Origin: Muscardinus avellanarius
Taxonomy: Eukaryota > Chordata > Mammalia > Rodentia > Gliridae
NCBI GenBank assembly: GCA_963383645.1
Contig: OY726560.1
Span: forward strand, 29,333,800-29,397,799
Direction: 5' to 3'
Length of the DNA stretch: 64,000 nt
A model generated the notes under the pieces. That model made no database searches, had not been told where the DNA came from, and saw only the letters and a list, made by a program, of their open reading frames with translations. The position numbers were made by a program, and so were the translations under genes. This document shows, piece after piece, positions 25,901 through 37,372 of this stretch (positions are counted from its first letter, which is position 1; every line of letters starts with the position of its first letter).

Positions 25901-26110
25901 TCCGGACCCGACCTTGGAGGCCCTAGCACAAGCCTTGCATCATGGCAGGCTCCAATGCCGGCCTCGCTGGCCCCAGCATTGGTCTAACCCCTCTGCAGGT
26001 TCCAATCCCGGCCACGGAGGCCTCAGTAGTGGCCTTGCCTCACAGCAAGCTCTGATGTCGGCCACTGGCCCCGGCGCCCGCCTAACCCCTCAGCAGGTTC
26101 CGATCACTGT
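16990..26110 (-). repeat. VNTR, ~50-bp monomers in 100-bp dimers, ~90 dimers
   Basis: Two alternating monomer types on the plus strand. Type A begins GGCCCCAGTACCGGCCTTGC; type B begins GGCCCCAGCACCGGCCTAAC. The A+B dimer is exactly 100 bp through most of the array. A variant A monomer carries CACTGGTCATGCC. The two edges (16990-17250 and 25800-26110) are more diverged than the centre, as expected for homogenisation by unequal exchange. Larger blocks are repeated: about 18.40-19.2 kb recurs 2144 bp downstream; about 19.6-20.5 kb recurs 1895 and 3342 bp downstream. The dimer is not a multiple of three, so the many short frames are not coding. Confidence 0.95.
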
Positions 26111-26600
26111 CTCTGTGGTTATTATTTCAAAGGTTCCAGTTGTAATGTATCAGATCTCTGCCTCCCCCGAATATTGGCCACTGGCATTGCCACTGCCTCC
26201 ACCGTTTCAAATCCTTCTCAGGCTCTTTTTCCACTCTGAATGTTGTCCAGTGTTCCGAAGCATGCGTGATGGTAGCATTCGACATTTGGTGTAATTTCTC
26301 CAAAAAAATAAAGTTGGTAAGATCCGGTTTCTGCTTCTCCTGAATACAAGTCTCCACCACCATAGCGAAGAACTCTTTCAACACCGCATTTCTCCTTGGT
26401 CTCCGCTAAACTCTCTCCTTATATGTGATGTCTGAGATTCTTAACAATATAGAGAAATAGCAGTCCTCTTTCATGGCGAATTTTTCCATAAGTTCCAGTG
26501 CATTTAGATAAGTTTTTTCTGCATCTCCAGTGTCCTGGCATCCATGACGGCTTTCTTACCACCTCTCCGATGTTTTTCTTTATCTTTTTCTGTTCTGGGC
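26110..26600 (-). other. Composite element core region
   Basis: Non-repetitive module between the VNTR and the 5' repeats. Read on the minus strand it matches the plus-strand core at about 9285-9730 (shared CCAGGAC..GGAGATGCAG, AAGAAT/ATCTC..ACAT, AGGAGAAA, GGTGGAG, ACCAGAT/ACCGGAT). An 85-codon minus-strand frame (26127-26384) is not kept in the other copy, so I do not call it a gene. I recognise no parent gene; it could derive from an older LTR, SINE or transcript. Confidence 0.7.
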
Positions 26601-27437
26601 CCGGTTTCTCCAGGGGTCTGACGTGCTACTCGCAGTTCGGCCGGGACCCAGAGTCCCGCGATCCGGGCCCCAGCTGGCGTGCCCTGTGCTCGACCTCCCG
26701 CCCAGAACCCAGCATCTTACTGGGCCTGGTTTCTCCAGGGGTCTGGCGTGCTACTCGCAGTTCTGCCTGGGGCCCAGAGTCCCGGGACCCGGGCCCCATC
26801 TGGCGTGCCCAGCCCGCGACCCCTGCCCAGAACCCAGCGTCTTACTGGGCCTGGTTTCTCCAGGGGTCTGGTGTGCTATGCGCAGTTCGGCCGGGGCCCA
26901 GAGTCCCACGACCCGGGCCCCATCTGGTGTGCCCAGCCCGCGACCCCCGCCCAGAACCCAGCGTCTTACTGGGTCCGGTTTCTCCAGGGGTCTGGCGTGC
27001 TATGCGCAGTTCGGCCGGGGCCCAGAGTCCCGCGACCCGGGCCCCATCTGGCGTGCCCCGCCCGCGACCCCCGCCCAGAACCCAGCATCTTACTGGGCCT
27101 GGTTTCTCCAGGGGTCTGGCGTGCTATGCGCAGTTCTGCCTGGGGCCCAGAGTCCCGCGACCCGGGCCCCATCTGGCGTGCCCAGCCCGCGACCCCCGCC
27201 CAGAACCCAGCGTCTTACTGGGCCTGGTTTCTCCAGGGGTCTGGTGTGCTATGCGCAGTTCGGCCGGGGCCCAGAGTCCCACGACCCGGGCCCCATCTGG
27301 CGTGCCCAGCCCGCGACCCCCGCCCAGAACCCAGCGTCTTACTGGGTCCGGTTTCTCCAGGGGTCTGGCGTGCTACGCGCAGTTCGGCCGGGGCCCAGAG
27401 TCCAGCGACCCGGGCCCCATCTGGCGTGCCCCGCCCG
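26600..27437 (-). repeat. CpG-rich 124-125-bp tandem repeats (5' module)
   Basis: Seven starts of GGTTTCTCCAGGGGTCTG at 26603, 26728, 26853, 26977, 27101, 27226 and 27350, the last copy incomplete. Variant sites repeat every third unit (26728/26853/26977 versus 27101/27226/27350), so the most recent amplification was of a ~373-bp trimer. High CpG content and the 5' position recall the promoter monomers of mouse L1. Promoter activity is inferred. All three plus-strand frames stay open for 258-314 codons, an effect of low stop-codon content and not coding. Confidence 0.9.
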
Positions 27438-27453
27438 CATAATACTGTAATTT
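27438..27453 (+). repeat. Target-site duplication, right copy
   Basis: Exact 16-bp copy of 16537-16552. It immediately abuts the GC-rich end of the 124-bp repeat array. Confidence 0.9.
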
Positions 27454-27502
27454 AAAGGTGTGAATCCACTCCACCAAATAGTCATTTTGTGAAACTTCAT
27501 AT

Positions 27503-27506
<4 letters not shown>

Positions 27507-27544
<38 letters not shown>
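27507..27544 (+). repeat. (CA)n microsatellite
   Basis: CA run directly before an LTR fragment. Confidence 0.97.
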
Positions 27545-27546
<2 letters not shown>

Positions 27547-27905
27547 TGGGAGCATTAGGAGGAGTCTCTGGGGAAGTGATTCAGTCACAAAGTTTCCAAC
27601 TACATGAATGAATTAGTGCCTTATATGAAAGAGCTTAACTCTCCTTTGTTTTTCTGCTCTTTTAACCTGTGGGAACACAGCATTTGTCCCCTTTGGAGGG
27701 CCCCAACAAGGAGCCTTCTTGGGGGTGGAGACCAGGCCCTTGCTAATACCAAAGCTGTTGACACCTTGACTTTGCACTACCCAGCCTTCAGCATTGTGTA
27801 TAATTTGTGTTGCGTATAAAACACCCATTCTGGTTTTGTTGTTGATACTCGTTTGGTGGGTTTGGTTTTCCTATGGTTGTTACAGCCGCACAAATGAAAG
27901 AAGCA
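27545..27905 (+). mobile_element. ERVL-MaLR LTR (MST/MLT1-like), 5'-truncated
   Basis: Matches the MaLR LTR layout: GGAGCATTAGGAGGAGTCTC, AAGTGATTCAGTCAC, ATGAATGAATTAGTGCC, GGAACACAGCATT, then GACACCTTGAC..CCCAGCCTTCAG and a final GTTACAGCCGCACAAATGAA. Family level only. Decayed. Confidence 0.75.
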
Positions 27906-30189
27906 AAAGAGCACTATGTAAGTTATCAAGTTGACTAAGTGCCAAGAAAAGACTCAAAAACAATCACATTTATATGCTCACCAAAGTTTGCTGATATTTC
28001 TGAAGTAATAGAATTATGTTTGAGATGAAATACTTGAGAGAGCCAAGTTCAAACTTGTGACATTTCCATTTCATTTTTCTAAGAGACCTATTAATGTCAT
28101 CGGTTGCCCACATTGTTGCTATATTACATGCTCTGTCAGGGATTTTTCTTAACCTTTTATTCTTTGGTTAATTTCTCACATTTAGAACTATAACTGACAC
28201 ATAGTAGATGATACTCATGTAATCACTTTCAACTTTGAACTCCGAGATTGTAAATATTAAGTCTATATTTTCTAGAATAAATATGAGATGAGAAATATTT
28301 GGACATGTCTGTAGAATAAGAAAGAATAAAATAATAAAATTTTATGCAAGTGTTTATCATATTTTATATCATTAATTGCTTTTCTCAACCTAGTCATTCA
28401 AATTTTACATTTGGTTGTCTAATTATTTTAGTGAGAGATAAAACATGTAGGAAATTGAATACACCATTTTTGTATTCATTTTAGAATATTTGCCTACTTT
28501 TAGTCTTCATTCTGTCTTAGTAAATTCATATTTCTGATAGTCCAATTGGAACTTACTACTATTAATTGTGAATTTTTAATCTTAATTGTATAGACAAAGG
28601 ATAATATGTGGGTTTCTTCATATATCAGCAGGAAGAAATATATTCATTCTACCACTTAAAGACACAGTCTTTCTTTACAATTCTACTTGAAAATTTGATC
28701 TGCTATTCTAAGTCATTATTTGTCTATTCTGATCTTTGCACTTCCATTAAAATACAACTTTGGATGACAATTCTTTCAATTTTCTAAAACTAAATATAAA
28801 ATATTGGGTTCACATTTTATTTTTACCTCTGGGAGAAGAATGCAGTTTTGTTTAATTCTCAAATGAATTTGTGACACAGTGAAAAAATGTTTACAATCAA
28901 CAAATTTATAATATTTTTCCATAGCCACCAATATCTCCTTTAAAAATCATCCAGTTAGTATTAAAAATTTACAATACTATGAAGAATATTTGGTTTATTT
29001 TATAACTATTTTAAATCAAATTTATATACTCTCTACCTTGTTTCAAATTAATGTAATTACGATGTTATTTTGAGATTCAATCACTTTATTTTACTCATTT
29101 TTATACTTTCCTTTTCTTAAATTTTAAAATTTAAGAAAATTTGAACAGTCGTTTGTAAAAATAGATATTTTAATAAAGAAACCTGGAAGGGAGTAAAAGA
29201 AGATTACAAAGACTATTCTCATACTGATGAATAATATGTAATGATCATTGTAATAATAAGAAGAAATGAGTTGGTAAAACAAAAAACAGAGCCTATAATT
29301 CCTAGGAAGAGAAGAGTGAGGGAAGGTTATAAATCTGGGTTCTTCTCCCCGCGGTGGCTCTTGCTTTTATGCCTCCTACTGACATTTGCAGAGTATGTGC
29401 CCTTAAAATAGGAAGTTCTTGATGGATGATGTTGATAGCACTGAACACACAAGTGGATTTTTAACCTATGGTGAGTGTTCAAATAAAAAACAGATGGCAA
29501 CTACTTAGAAACTAAGTACATTCCTCAGGAGATAAAGTGGAGTATTAAAACATTTTACCATTGCACTGGAGCAGATAATTAGTGTAATTACAACTCTTCA
29601 AAGACACAAGGAATTTGGTCTAAGCTAACTTCCGTCTTTACTTCAAAATGTAAAGATTTGAAATTCTAAGGAAACTAGGGCAAAGTAATCATTGTATAAG
29701 ATGGAATAATATTTACAGTGGTTGCATTCAAGATTGAACGGATTGTTCACCTCAATGGTATATTCAAGCACCAATTATGTAATTAAGAAAGTAAAATCAA
29801 GTTGACTTACTTTACATGAAAAACCATAAAAGGTTAAGAAAAGGAAAAAAAAAACTGTCACACTAAAGACCCAAAGGAAAGAATCTATACCCAAGTTCAT
29901 ACACATACATCAAATAGGCTAAAATACTAAGAGTTTTCATTTGATTTAATTTTGGACTACTGTATCAACGTCAGTATCTTGACTAAACAAATAGTCTCAG
30001 CAATATTATCTTCTTCTGAGTGTTTTCTATATTTGGTTATATTAATTATGTCCCCAAAAGTCCATTTTTCTTGTGCTTTGTTATAGTATAAAATAGTACT
30101 ATTTTCTTAAATTGAGGCACTGTAGAACACTTTTGAAACAAGGTAGATGCACATGCTCATATGCACACAGAGTTATATACTAAATAATG
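27906..30189. other. AT-rich non-coding stretch, no gene seen
   Basis: No repeat, exon or RNA gene recognised. Confidence 0.55.
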
Positions 30190-30393
30190 TTTCTTTTTTC
30201 CCCTATTTTATCTTCTTTTCTGTGATTCTTGGGATTGCACCAAGGGGTATTCTCCCATGGAGCCACATGCCTAATTTATTTTTTATTTTAATTCAGGATC
30301 TAGCTAAGTTTCTGACGCTGGCCTTAAACCTGTGATACTCCTGTCTCAGTCTTCCAAGTACTGGGGTTACAGAGCTGCACCACTCTGCTCTGT
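30190..30393 (-). mobile_element. B1-dID SINE, antisense, old
   Basis: T-rich head, GATTCTTGGGATTGCACC (diverged ID half), CTGTCTCAGTCTTCCAAGTACTGG and a reversed B1 head. Well diverged. Confidence 0.82.
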
Positions 30394-31184
30394 GACTTGC
30401 ATAATAATGCACCAGTCAAAAACAAACCACATATGCAGAAGGTTGTAATAGAGTTCAAAAAAGAAATTCTATCACTTCATCATGTTATAGCCATTGGAAA
30501 GTTATAGGGCAGTGAATTACTCACGTTTTTGATGATGTCAGTATAAGAAAAAAACCGACTATGCATCTGGTCACCTAAGAGCATAGCATACAATTGTGTA
30601 TAATACATACTTGATAATGCTAGTATGTGACTATATTCCAGCTTATTATATGTTTTACTATGCTGTTATTATTATGTAGAATATACTCACACTTATGCAA
30701 ATAATTTACTATAAAATAGTGTGCTGTGTTAAGTCAGAATCAGCCTTCATAGATTTTATATCTGTCATGTCCCTTGATGGTAACTCTTTATTCTCATCCT
30801 TGATTTAATCTCATTATTTATCACAGCCCTTAGGTATACAATATACACTGTTGATGTTTCTGGTAAGAGGCCACATCAAGTTACTGAACTGGAAACCAAA
30901 TTATAAGAAATTAAGGTCTGTAAAGGTGGGAAATTAATGGTGGTTATTCTTCACCAATTAGAAATGGCACTTGACACATACTTATGATCATAAAGAATGA
31001 GAACAAAGTGATAAAAAATTTTAAATGTTCTGTTATTTGAAGACAATGACTAATAAAAGTTTGAGAAAGGCCGATGTTAGACATGGAGAAACCTCACAAT
31101 GATATAAACTGAAGAATAGATACAGAAGCATGTTCCTCACAGAATCATGATCATCACAGCCAAAACAAAATGTTTATTTGAGAT
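30394..31184. other. Non-coding stretch, no gene seen
   Basis: AT-rich with no recognised feature. Confidence 0.5.
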
Positions 31185-31551
31185 TGTTGTGGTTTGGATG
31201 TGTTTGTCCCCCAAAATTTCATACATCATATTCTTTGTTCTCAGTGTGGTGGAAGGATTTTTTTTAAATGTGGGTACCAGTGAAAGAGCTTGAGATCAAT
31301 CAAAAATAGTTTTCTCAAAAGAATTGTGAATTCAGTCTATCTCTGTTTTCTAAATTCAAGCTGTGACCTCTTCCTCACATAGATGTCCCTGACACTACAA
31401 CCTGGTGACTCCCTGTTGCTCTCAGCAAAGCTAAGCCAATGCTTGCCTTGTCTATCAATTTACAGGAATATGAGCAAAATAAATCTCTTTTCTTTATAAA
31501 TTTATCCATCTTCAGGTAGTTTTATATCCCTGAAGAATATAGAATACAACA
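31185..31551 (+). mobile_element. ERVL-MaLR solo LTR
   Basis: Opens TGTTGTGGTTTGGATGTGT and ends ATAGAATACAACA, giving TG..CA ends. Internal MaLR landmarks include GTCCCCCAAAATTTCATA and GAGCAAAATAAATCTCTTTTC (polyadenylation-signal region). No 5-bp duplication is clear. Confidence 0.75.
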
Positions 31552-31627
31552 ATGTTGGAAGAAAATAATAGATTCAACTATGACTTTTAATTTGCTGCCA
31601 ACTTTGGGTGGTTTAATTGATTAAAGC

Positions 31628-31836
31628 AAGCTGAAAGTAGTGCCACACACCTGTAATCTCAGTACTTGGGAGGCTAAGATAGGAGAATCACTGACTTGAG
31701 GCCAGCCTTAACAACATATCAATGCTCTCAACAACTTAACAGGACCCTGTTTCACAATGAAAAATAAATAAATAAAAGGACTATGGGTAGAGCTCATAAG
31801 TAGAATGTCCTTGGGTTCAGTCTAGTATCAGAAAAA
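31628..31836 (+). mobile_element. B1-dID SINE, old
   Basis: Diverged B1 (CACACCTGTAATCTCAGTACTTGGGAGGC), an AAAT-rich linker and ID half GGGTAGAGCTC..GGGTTCAGTC. Confidence 0.85.
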
Positions 31837-32404
31837 CAACTGAGCATAATCATATGTTACATCATATAAAACAAGTGGTGTGTCTATGAGTGCTAATGTG
31901 AAGGGGACTGAAAAATTATTAGAAGCCCTAGATAAGCCAATTGGGGAGGAAAATTACTTGCAAAAGAATATATTTAATATTGACTTCTAAAAATGAATAT
32001 CTGAAGGACTTTCATTTATGGGAAGGCTAAGTCAATACCAGAGTTTAAGAATTTTAAGGACAGAATGATGGTTTTTCTCAATAATTATACTGCACATTAC
32101 AAATTAATACCCCTTTTTCATTTTGCGCAGTGAAAACCCTAGGGCTTATGAGCATGCCGGTAAGTACACATTGCCAGTGTACTATAGAAGCACTATGAAG
32201 TAATGGATGACCCAGCTCCTCTTTTGATATGACGTCTTGAATTGCTTTTGCCATGAAAAATAGAGAAGTACTATTTGGGGGATAACATCCCTTTCAGGAT
32301 TCTGATTGTTGTAGATATTGCTTCTATGCATACTAATTTATTAATGAACTTCATCCCAAATCAGTTTTATTTCTCCCTCCAAATATCACTTCTTTGATGC
32401 AATC
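31837..32404. other. Non-coding stretch, no gene seen
   Basis: Nothing recognised. Confidence 0.5.
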
Positions 32405-32965
32405 AAAGTAATTAGGGTAGTTTTAAGTCCAACAATCTAAGGAGGATTTTTGTGCACAGTAATGATCCACTGAGAAACCAAGGTAGACAGTGATGCTGGA
32501 GCAATGACAGCATCTCTGGCTTCATCAGGGACCTTTCTTGTGATTGGAGTGATGTCACCAAGGAGTATATGGATGGTGCCTGGAAGAAGGTGTGCATGAG
32601 GTTTGGCCATGACTTCAGATGATTTGCCAAGGATAAATAGATTGCAAACACTAATAAGACTGGTTGAGATGGCAAACAAGGAAATGCCTTTTATGAGCTC
32701 TTACAGGAATTACATATAAAGGAACTGTATTTGAGAAAGAGGTACATAGCTAAAGAAAGTGCAAGAGCAGAAGGAACTGCCAGAGAAGAACAAAAAAAGA
32801 AAATCTACAGTGATAAATTAGCAGAACCATTGCAGACATTAGTCATCTCCTTAAAAAGTTTGAAACATGGCCTTCAACACCAAAATGTTTTCATTGATTA
32901 TGATGAATATTATTGGTGCGTCAGCTATTTAAACCATCTATGGTTTAAAAAAAAGAGAGCATGAG
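32405..32965 (+). pseudogene. Tigger1/TIGD1-like transposase fossil
   Basis: Conceptual plus-strand reading with frameshifts gives the C-terminal part of a pogo/Tigger DDE transposase. One segment reads CDWSDVTKEYMDGAWKKV followed by RFGHDF, the position of the family's tryptophan-rich NGVWKKL and FVNDF landmarks. Further on, a charged AREEQKKK stretch and a C-terminal segment near 32860-32950 follow the TIGD1 order. Stops and indels are frequent, so it is a dead DNA-transposon remnant and not a host TIGD gene. Terminal inverted repeats were not found. Confidence 0.7.
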
Positions 32966-33489
32966 AGAAAAAAAAAAGAATACTAGACATATTTTCTTTA
33001 TCAACATTTAATGGTTTTGAGTCTTATTATCCCTTAGTTAAGTTTACTCCTCAGTATTTTATATTTTTGTAACTATTGCAAATAAGTTTGATTTCCTGAT
33101 TTGCTTTCCAGATGATTTGCTATTCATATAAGAACTGCTGGTTTTTGGATATTTATCTTTACTCAACTTTATTGAGTTTATCTAATAGTTTTATTTTGCT
33201 TGCCAAAAATATCTTCAATATAAATTTCTGAACATACACCTATACTGAAAACAAATACCTAAAATAATTTTAATTCATCCAGTGGAAAAAACATTCTCTC
33301 AAGAATAACATACCTCTTAACATTCCTTTTAGAGGTAATTTGTTGAGTATTTTTTAATCATACAAGGGCATTGAATTCATTTATTGATATAATTATAAGT
33401 TTTTGTGTTTCTTCTGTTTGGTAATCACATTTATATATTGTCAAATATTGAACTATTCTTACATCTCAGGTAAAATTTTTTTTCTCATC
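32966..33489. other. Non-coding stretch, no gene seen
   Basis: AT-rich; nothing recognised. Confidence 0.5.
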
Positions 33490-33506
33490 AAAATTGAACT
33501 TTTTTT

Positions 33507-33705
33507 GCCGGGCTTGGTCGCCCGTGCTTGTAATCTTAGTACTTGGTTAGGCTGAGACAGGAGAATTGCACAGGTTCAAAGCCAGCCTCAGTGAGGCTCT
33601 GAGAAACTTACTGAGACCCTTTTCCAAAATCACATATAAAATAGGTCTGGGAGTGTAGCATGGAGGTTGCAGGCCCCTGGATTTCATCCCCAATACCACA
33701 AAAAA
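33507..33705 (+). mobile_element. B1-dID SINE with TSD
   Basis: GCCGGGCTTGGTCGCCCGTG head and ID half GTCTGGGAGTGTAGC. The target duplication AAAATTGAACTTTTT (33490-33504) versus AAAATTAACTTTTT (33702-33715) differs by one base. Confidence 0.92.
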
Positions 33706-33715
33706 TTAACTTTTT

Positions 33716-34107
33716 AGTGCAATGTTGAATTTAATTTGCTAGAATTTTGTTGAATATTTTAAATTTAACTTTGAGTATTTTGGCCCTAGAAAAGAAAATT
33801 AAAGAATAAAGGAAAAGAAAATGAAAACTGGAGGCCAGTCATAATTCCATCTTGGAAAATTGTATGTATTTAAGAACTTATCTATTTGGGTCACACAAGA
33901 CGGGAGAAGAAAATGTCAACAAGAACAATAATAATTTGTTCCCAGCAAAACTATTTTTAATTGAAGAACAAATGTCCAAGCACAAGTGTAAATGCAGTGT
34001 CACAAGTTATCTAAGAGTAGTGTGTGTAGCACATTCTGGAAGCACAGAATGTTGTAGAAATTATTTAGGATCTTCTTGAAAAACATTAGAGGCTTGAAGT
34101 GGACTTT
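33716..34107. other. Non-coding stretch, no gene seen
   Basis: Nothing recognised. Confidence 0.5.
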
Positions 34108-34218
34108 TATCATTTTTTATTGGTTCACTGTAGTCATACATCTTAATGGGGTACAAAATGTTAGAGACATACATGCACACATCACTCATTTCGCCCTTTC
34201 CCAATTCTCACCCCATTC
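34108..34218 (-). mobile_element. L1 3' UTR, antisense, very short
   Basis: TTTTTATTGGTTCACTGTAGTCATACATC through CACCCCATTCCCACC. Only about 110 bases of L1 3' end remain before a SINE. Confidence 0.82.
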
Positions 34219-34449
34219 CCACCTATTTATTTATTTATTTATTTATTTACATATTTATTTAATTTTTGGAACTTGAAATTGATCCCAGGGGCATTCTACC
34301 TCTGAGCTAGATCTCCAACCCTATTATATTTTAATTTTGAAACAAAGTCTTGCTAAGTTACCCATCTCCCTAAGTTGCTATGTCTCTCCTCAAACCCATC
34401 TCAGCCTCTCAAGTACTGCAATTACAGGCACGTGCCACAGAACCTAGCC
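34219..34449 (-). mobile_element. B1-dID SINE, antisense
   Basis: An (ATTT)n tail (34219-34262), then GATCCCAGGGGCATTCTACCTCTGAGC (reversed ID half) and a diverged reversed B1. Confidence 0.88.
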
Positions 34450-35345
<896 letters not shown>

Positions 35346-36479
35346 ATATGATGGCTGCTGGTGGGGTCAAATCTCTTTTATATATTACATGAAAAACCAA
35401 GCAGCTTTTCATTTAGTAATAATGAATACTGTAATGAGAAATCAGTATCTAAATTAGGGCAGAAAATAATATTACTACTAATTTTTAGGGGAAAGCCCAT
35501 TATGGAAGTGAAATAAGTCCTATATATGAAAGTTTAAATTCAGAGCTGGTAAATAAAATGAAAAAAATCATGAAATACATTCTTGAAATGTTTAACTTTA
35601 TTATCTAATTGTACCATAGTGCAGGAAGTAGTGAAGCAGAGAGCTTCATTTAGATGTACACACAAAACAATTTAATTAAGAAAGCGCTCAGCATGATAAT
35701 GAGAAGAAATATAGATTAAAAATTGTAATTAGCCTGAAAATTGAGGTCATTTTAAATAATACTGGCAGCTTGACTAATGTTAAAATATATCAAAAAGTTC
35801 ATGTTTTAACAAACAGAACTTGATTTTGTCTCTCCTCTCATAGCTAGAAAATTATATATAAGTATACACTTGTTCTGTGGTTATATGTTGCTGTCAAATG
35901 CCCAAATTATTACTTTTTACTAATTTATTTTATAGATTATTTAAATGTCATTTTTAATTATTCAAAATGAAGCTCTCTGCATTTCCCTTCAGTCTCTGGC
36001 TAATGATATAACCAGCATCCAGTGACATATAATACTAGCCCATTATTTAAAAGAGCCACTATCCCAGGAAAGTCATAAAAACAGTGTGACTTTTGCAGGT
36101 ACTAAGTGGAAACATATTTTTCTAAACTGAAATATTACCTTAATTTTTTCATATTCTGTATTTTCTAATATATCTACTCACTAAAATGTATTTGTAGCCA
36201 TCAAATCAATACTTAACTATGTTTTCAGGTCCTCTAGGGCTATGCAAGAGCAGCAAAGACTTTGGACTGACAGCAGCATGCGCCCATCACAGGTGGGACA
36301 AAGGGAATCTTCGCTTTAATTTTTCATCTCTCATAAAAGGTTATCAAAGGATACATATGGCAGGGGATCATGTAGGATAGTGCAAGATATTTCAGCTCTA
36401 AAGCAATTGAATGGGGATCATTCCAATTCTGGGATACCCAGTTTCTCGTAATGTTATAATAAGTATTTTTTAAAAATTC
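35346..36479. other. AT-rich non-coding stretch, no gene seen
   Basis: No recognisable element. Confidence 0.5.
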
Positions 36480-36482
36480 ACT

Positions 36483-36489
36483 ATTTGTT

Positions 36490-36525
<36 letters not shown>

Positions 36526-37045
36526 TGTGCATCATATTGAAAATGCCATAGATTCAGACTGTGTTTGGTGCCCTCTCCTCCCACAACTTCTCCTTCCCCC
36601 CTCCCAACACTGAATGTCAGGTTGACCATGCTACATTCATACACATATTCAAATGTAGCTCCTCCATTAATCAGCCTCAGCCTTCTTCCTCTCCTACCCT
36701 TCGTTCTAGATTTGCTGAGGTTTCCCCTCCATTATCTGCAGTCCCTCTAGTATCCTCAATACTCTTTAGTTTGGGCATATTATAGAGAACATATATCCCT
36801 TCTCTTTCTGTGCTTGGCTGATTTCACCTAATATAATGTTCTCCAGGTCTGTCCATCTTCTTGCAAATGACCTGATTTTGTTCTTCTTTGTAGCTGATTA
36901 GAATCCCACTGTGTATTTTCCATAATTTTGCAATCCATTCATCTGTTGATAGAAATTTAGGTTGCTCCATATTTTGGCTATTACGAATTGTGCTGCTATG
37001 AAGGTGCATATGCATATGTTACTGTAGTCCTTGATTTCAACCCGT
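36483..37045 (-). mobile_element. L1 3' end (ORF2 C-terminus and 3' UTR), antisense
   Basis: An (ATTT)n-type tail (36490-36523), a C-rich 3' UTR and then reversed ORF2 landmarks: CACCTAATATAATGTTCTCCAG, ATCCATTCATCTGTTGAT and CGAATTGTGCTGCTATGA. An older subfamily than the 6.1-kb copy. Confidence 0.85.
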
Positions 37046-37147
37046 GGCAGGGGAAGATATACATGTATATATACGTATGTAAGTACGTAGGTATGCATAT
37101 ATACTTATGGTTGGAAAAAAGAAAATAATAAAGATTACTTAAAAATA

Positions 37148-37372
37148 AAATTTATTTATTTATTTATTTATTGTGGTACTGGGAATGGAAAACAGGGGCC
37201 TTCTACATCTGGGCTACATCCCCAGACCTATTTTATTTTTAATTTATTTAGAAATAAAATCTTTCTAAGTTGCTGAGAGCTTCACAAAGTTGCTGACGCT
37301 GGCTTTTGAGATCCTCCTTTCTCAACCTCTCAAGTACTGGGATTACAAGCATGTGCCACCATACACAGCTTG
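37148..37372 (-). mobile_element. B1-dID SINE, long form, antisense
   Basis: (TTTA)n tail, GTGGTACTGGGAATGGAA, CTAAGTTGCTGAGAGCTTC and a reversed B1 ending ACACAGCTT. Confidence 0.92.

Larger units (their letters stand above)
16553..27437 (-). mobile_element. SVA-like composite VNTR retroposon (~10.9 kb, complete)
   Basis: A single antisense insertion bounded by an exact 16-bp target-site duplication. In its own 5'-to-3' direction (minus strand) it has: CpG-rich 124-125-bp tandem repeats (27437-26600); a core of about 500 bp (26600-26110); a VNTR of about 9.1 kb of ~50-bp monomers (26110-16990); an L1-type 3' UTR (16985-16600); and a poly(A)/(AAAAAC)-rich tail (16599-16553). The tail, duplication and cleavage context indicate L1-mediated target-primed reverse transcription. 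No reverse transcriptase, ORF1 or long conserved frame is present, so it is non-autonomous. The order promoter-like repeats, core, VNTR, autonomous-element 3' end parallels primate SVA, but I see no sequence kinship. The small copy at about 9285-11125 shows it is a family. Confidence 0.85.

Noticed and set aside
16990..26110. CRISPR-like or satellite (centromeric) array
   Set aside because: There are no unique spacers, and the array sits inside a retroposon with target duplications, so it is a VNTR module. A centromere would be far longer and lack the flanks.
16990..27437. Homology to primate SVA
   Set aside because: Only the architecture is similar. I see no Alu-like or SINE-R segment, no CCCTCT hexamers, and the VNTR unit differs.
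26498..27455. Three overlapping plus-strand open frames of 314, 275 and 258 codons
   Set aside because: They lie in the GC-rich 124-125-bp tandem array where all three frames stay open because stops are rare. The proteins are frame-shifted versions of the same repeat with no known domain.
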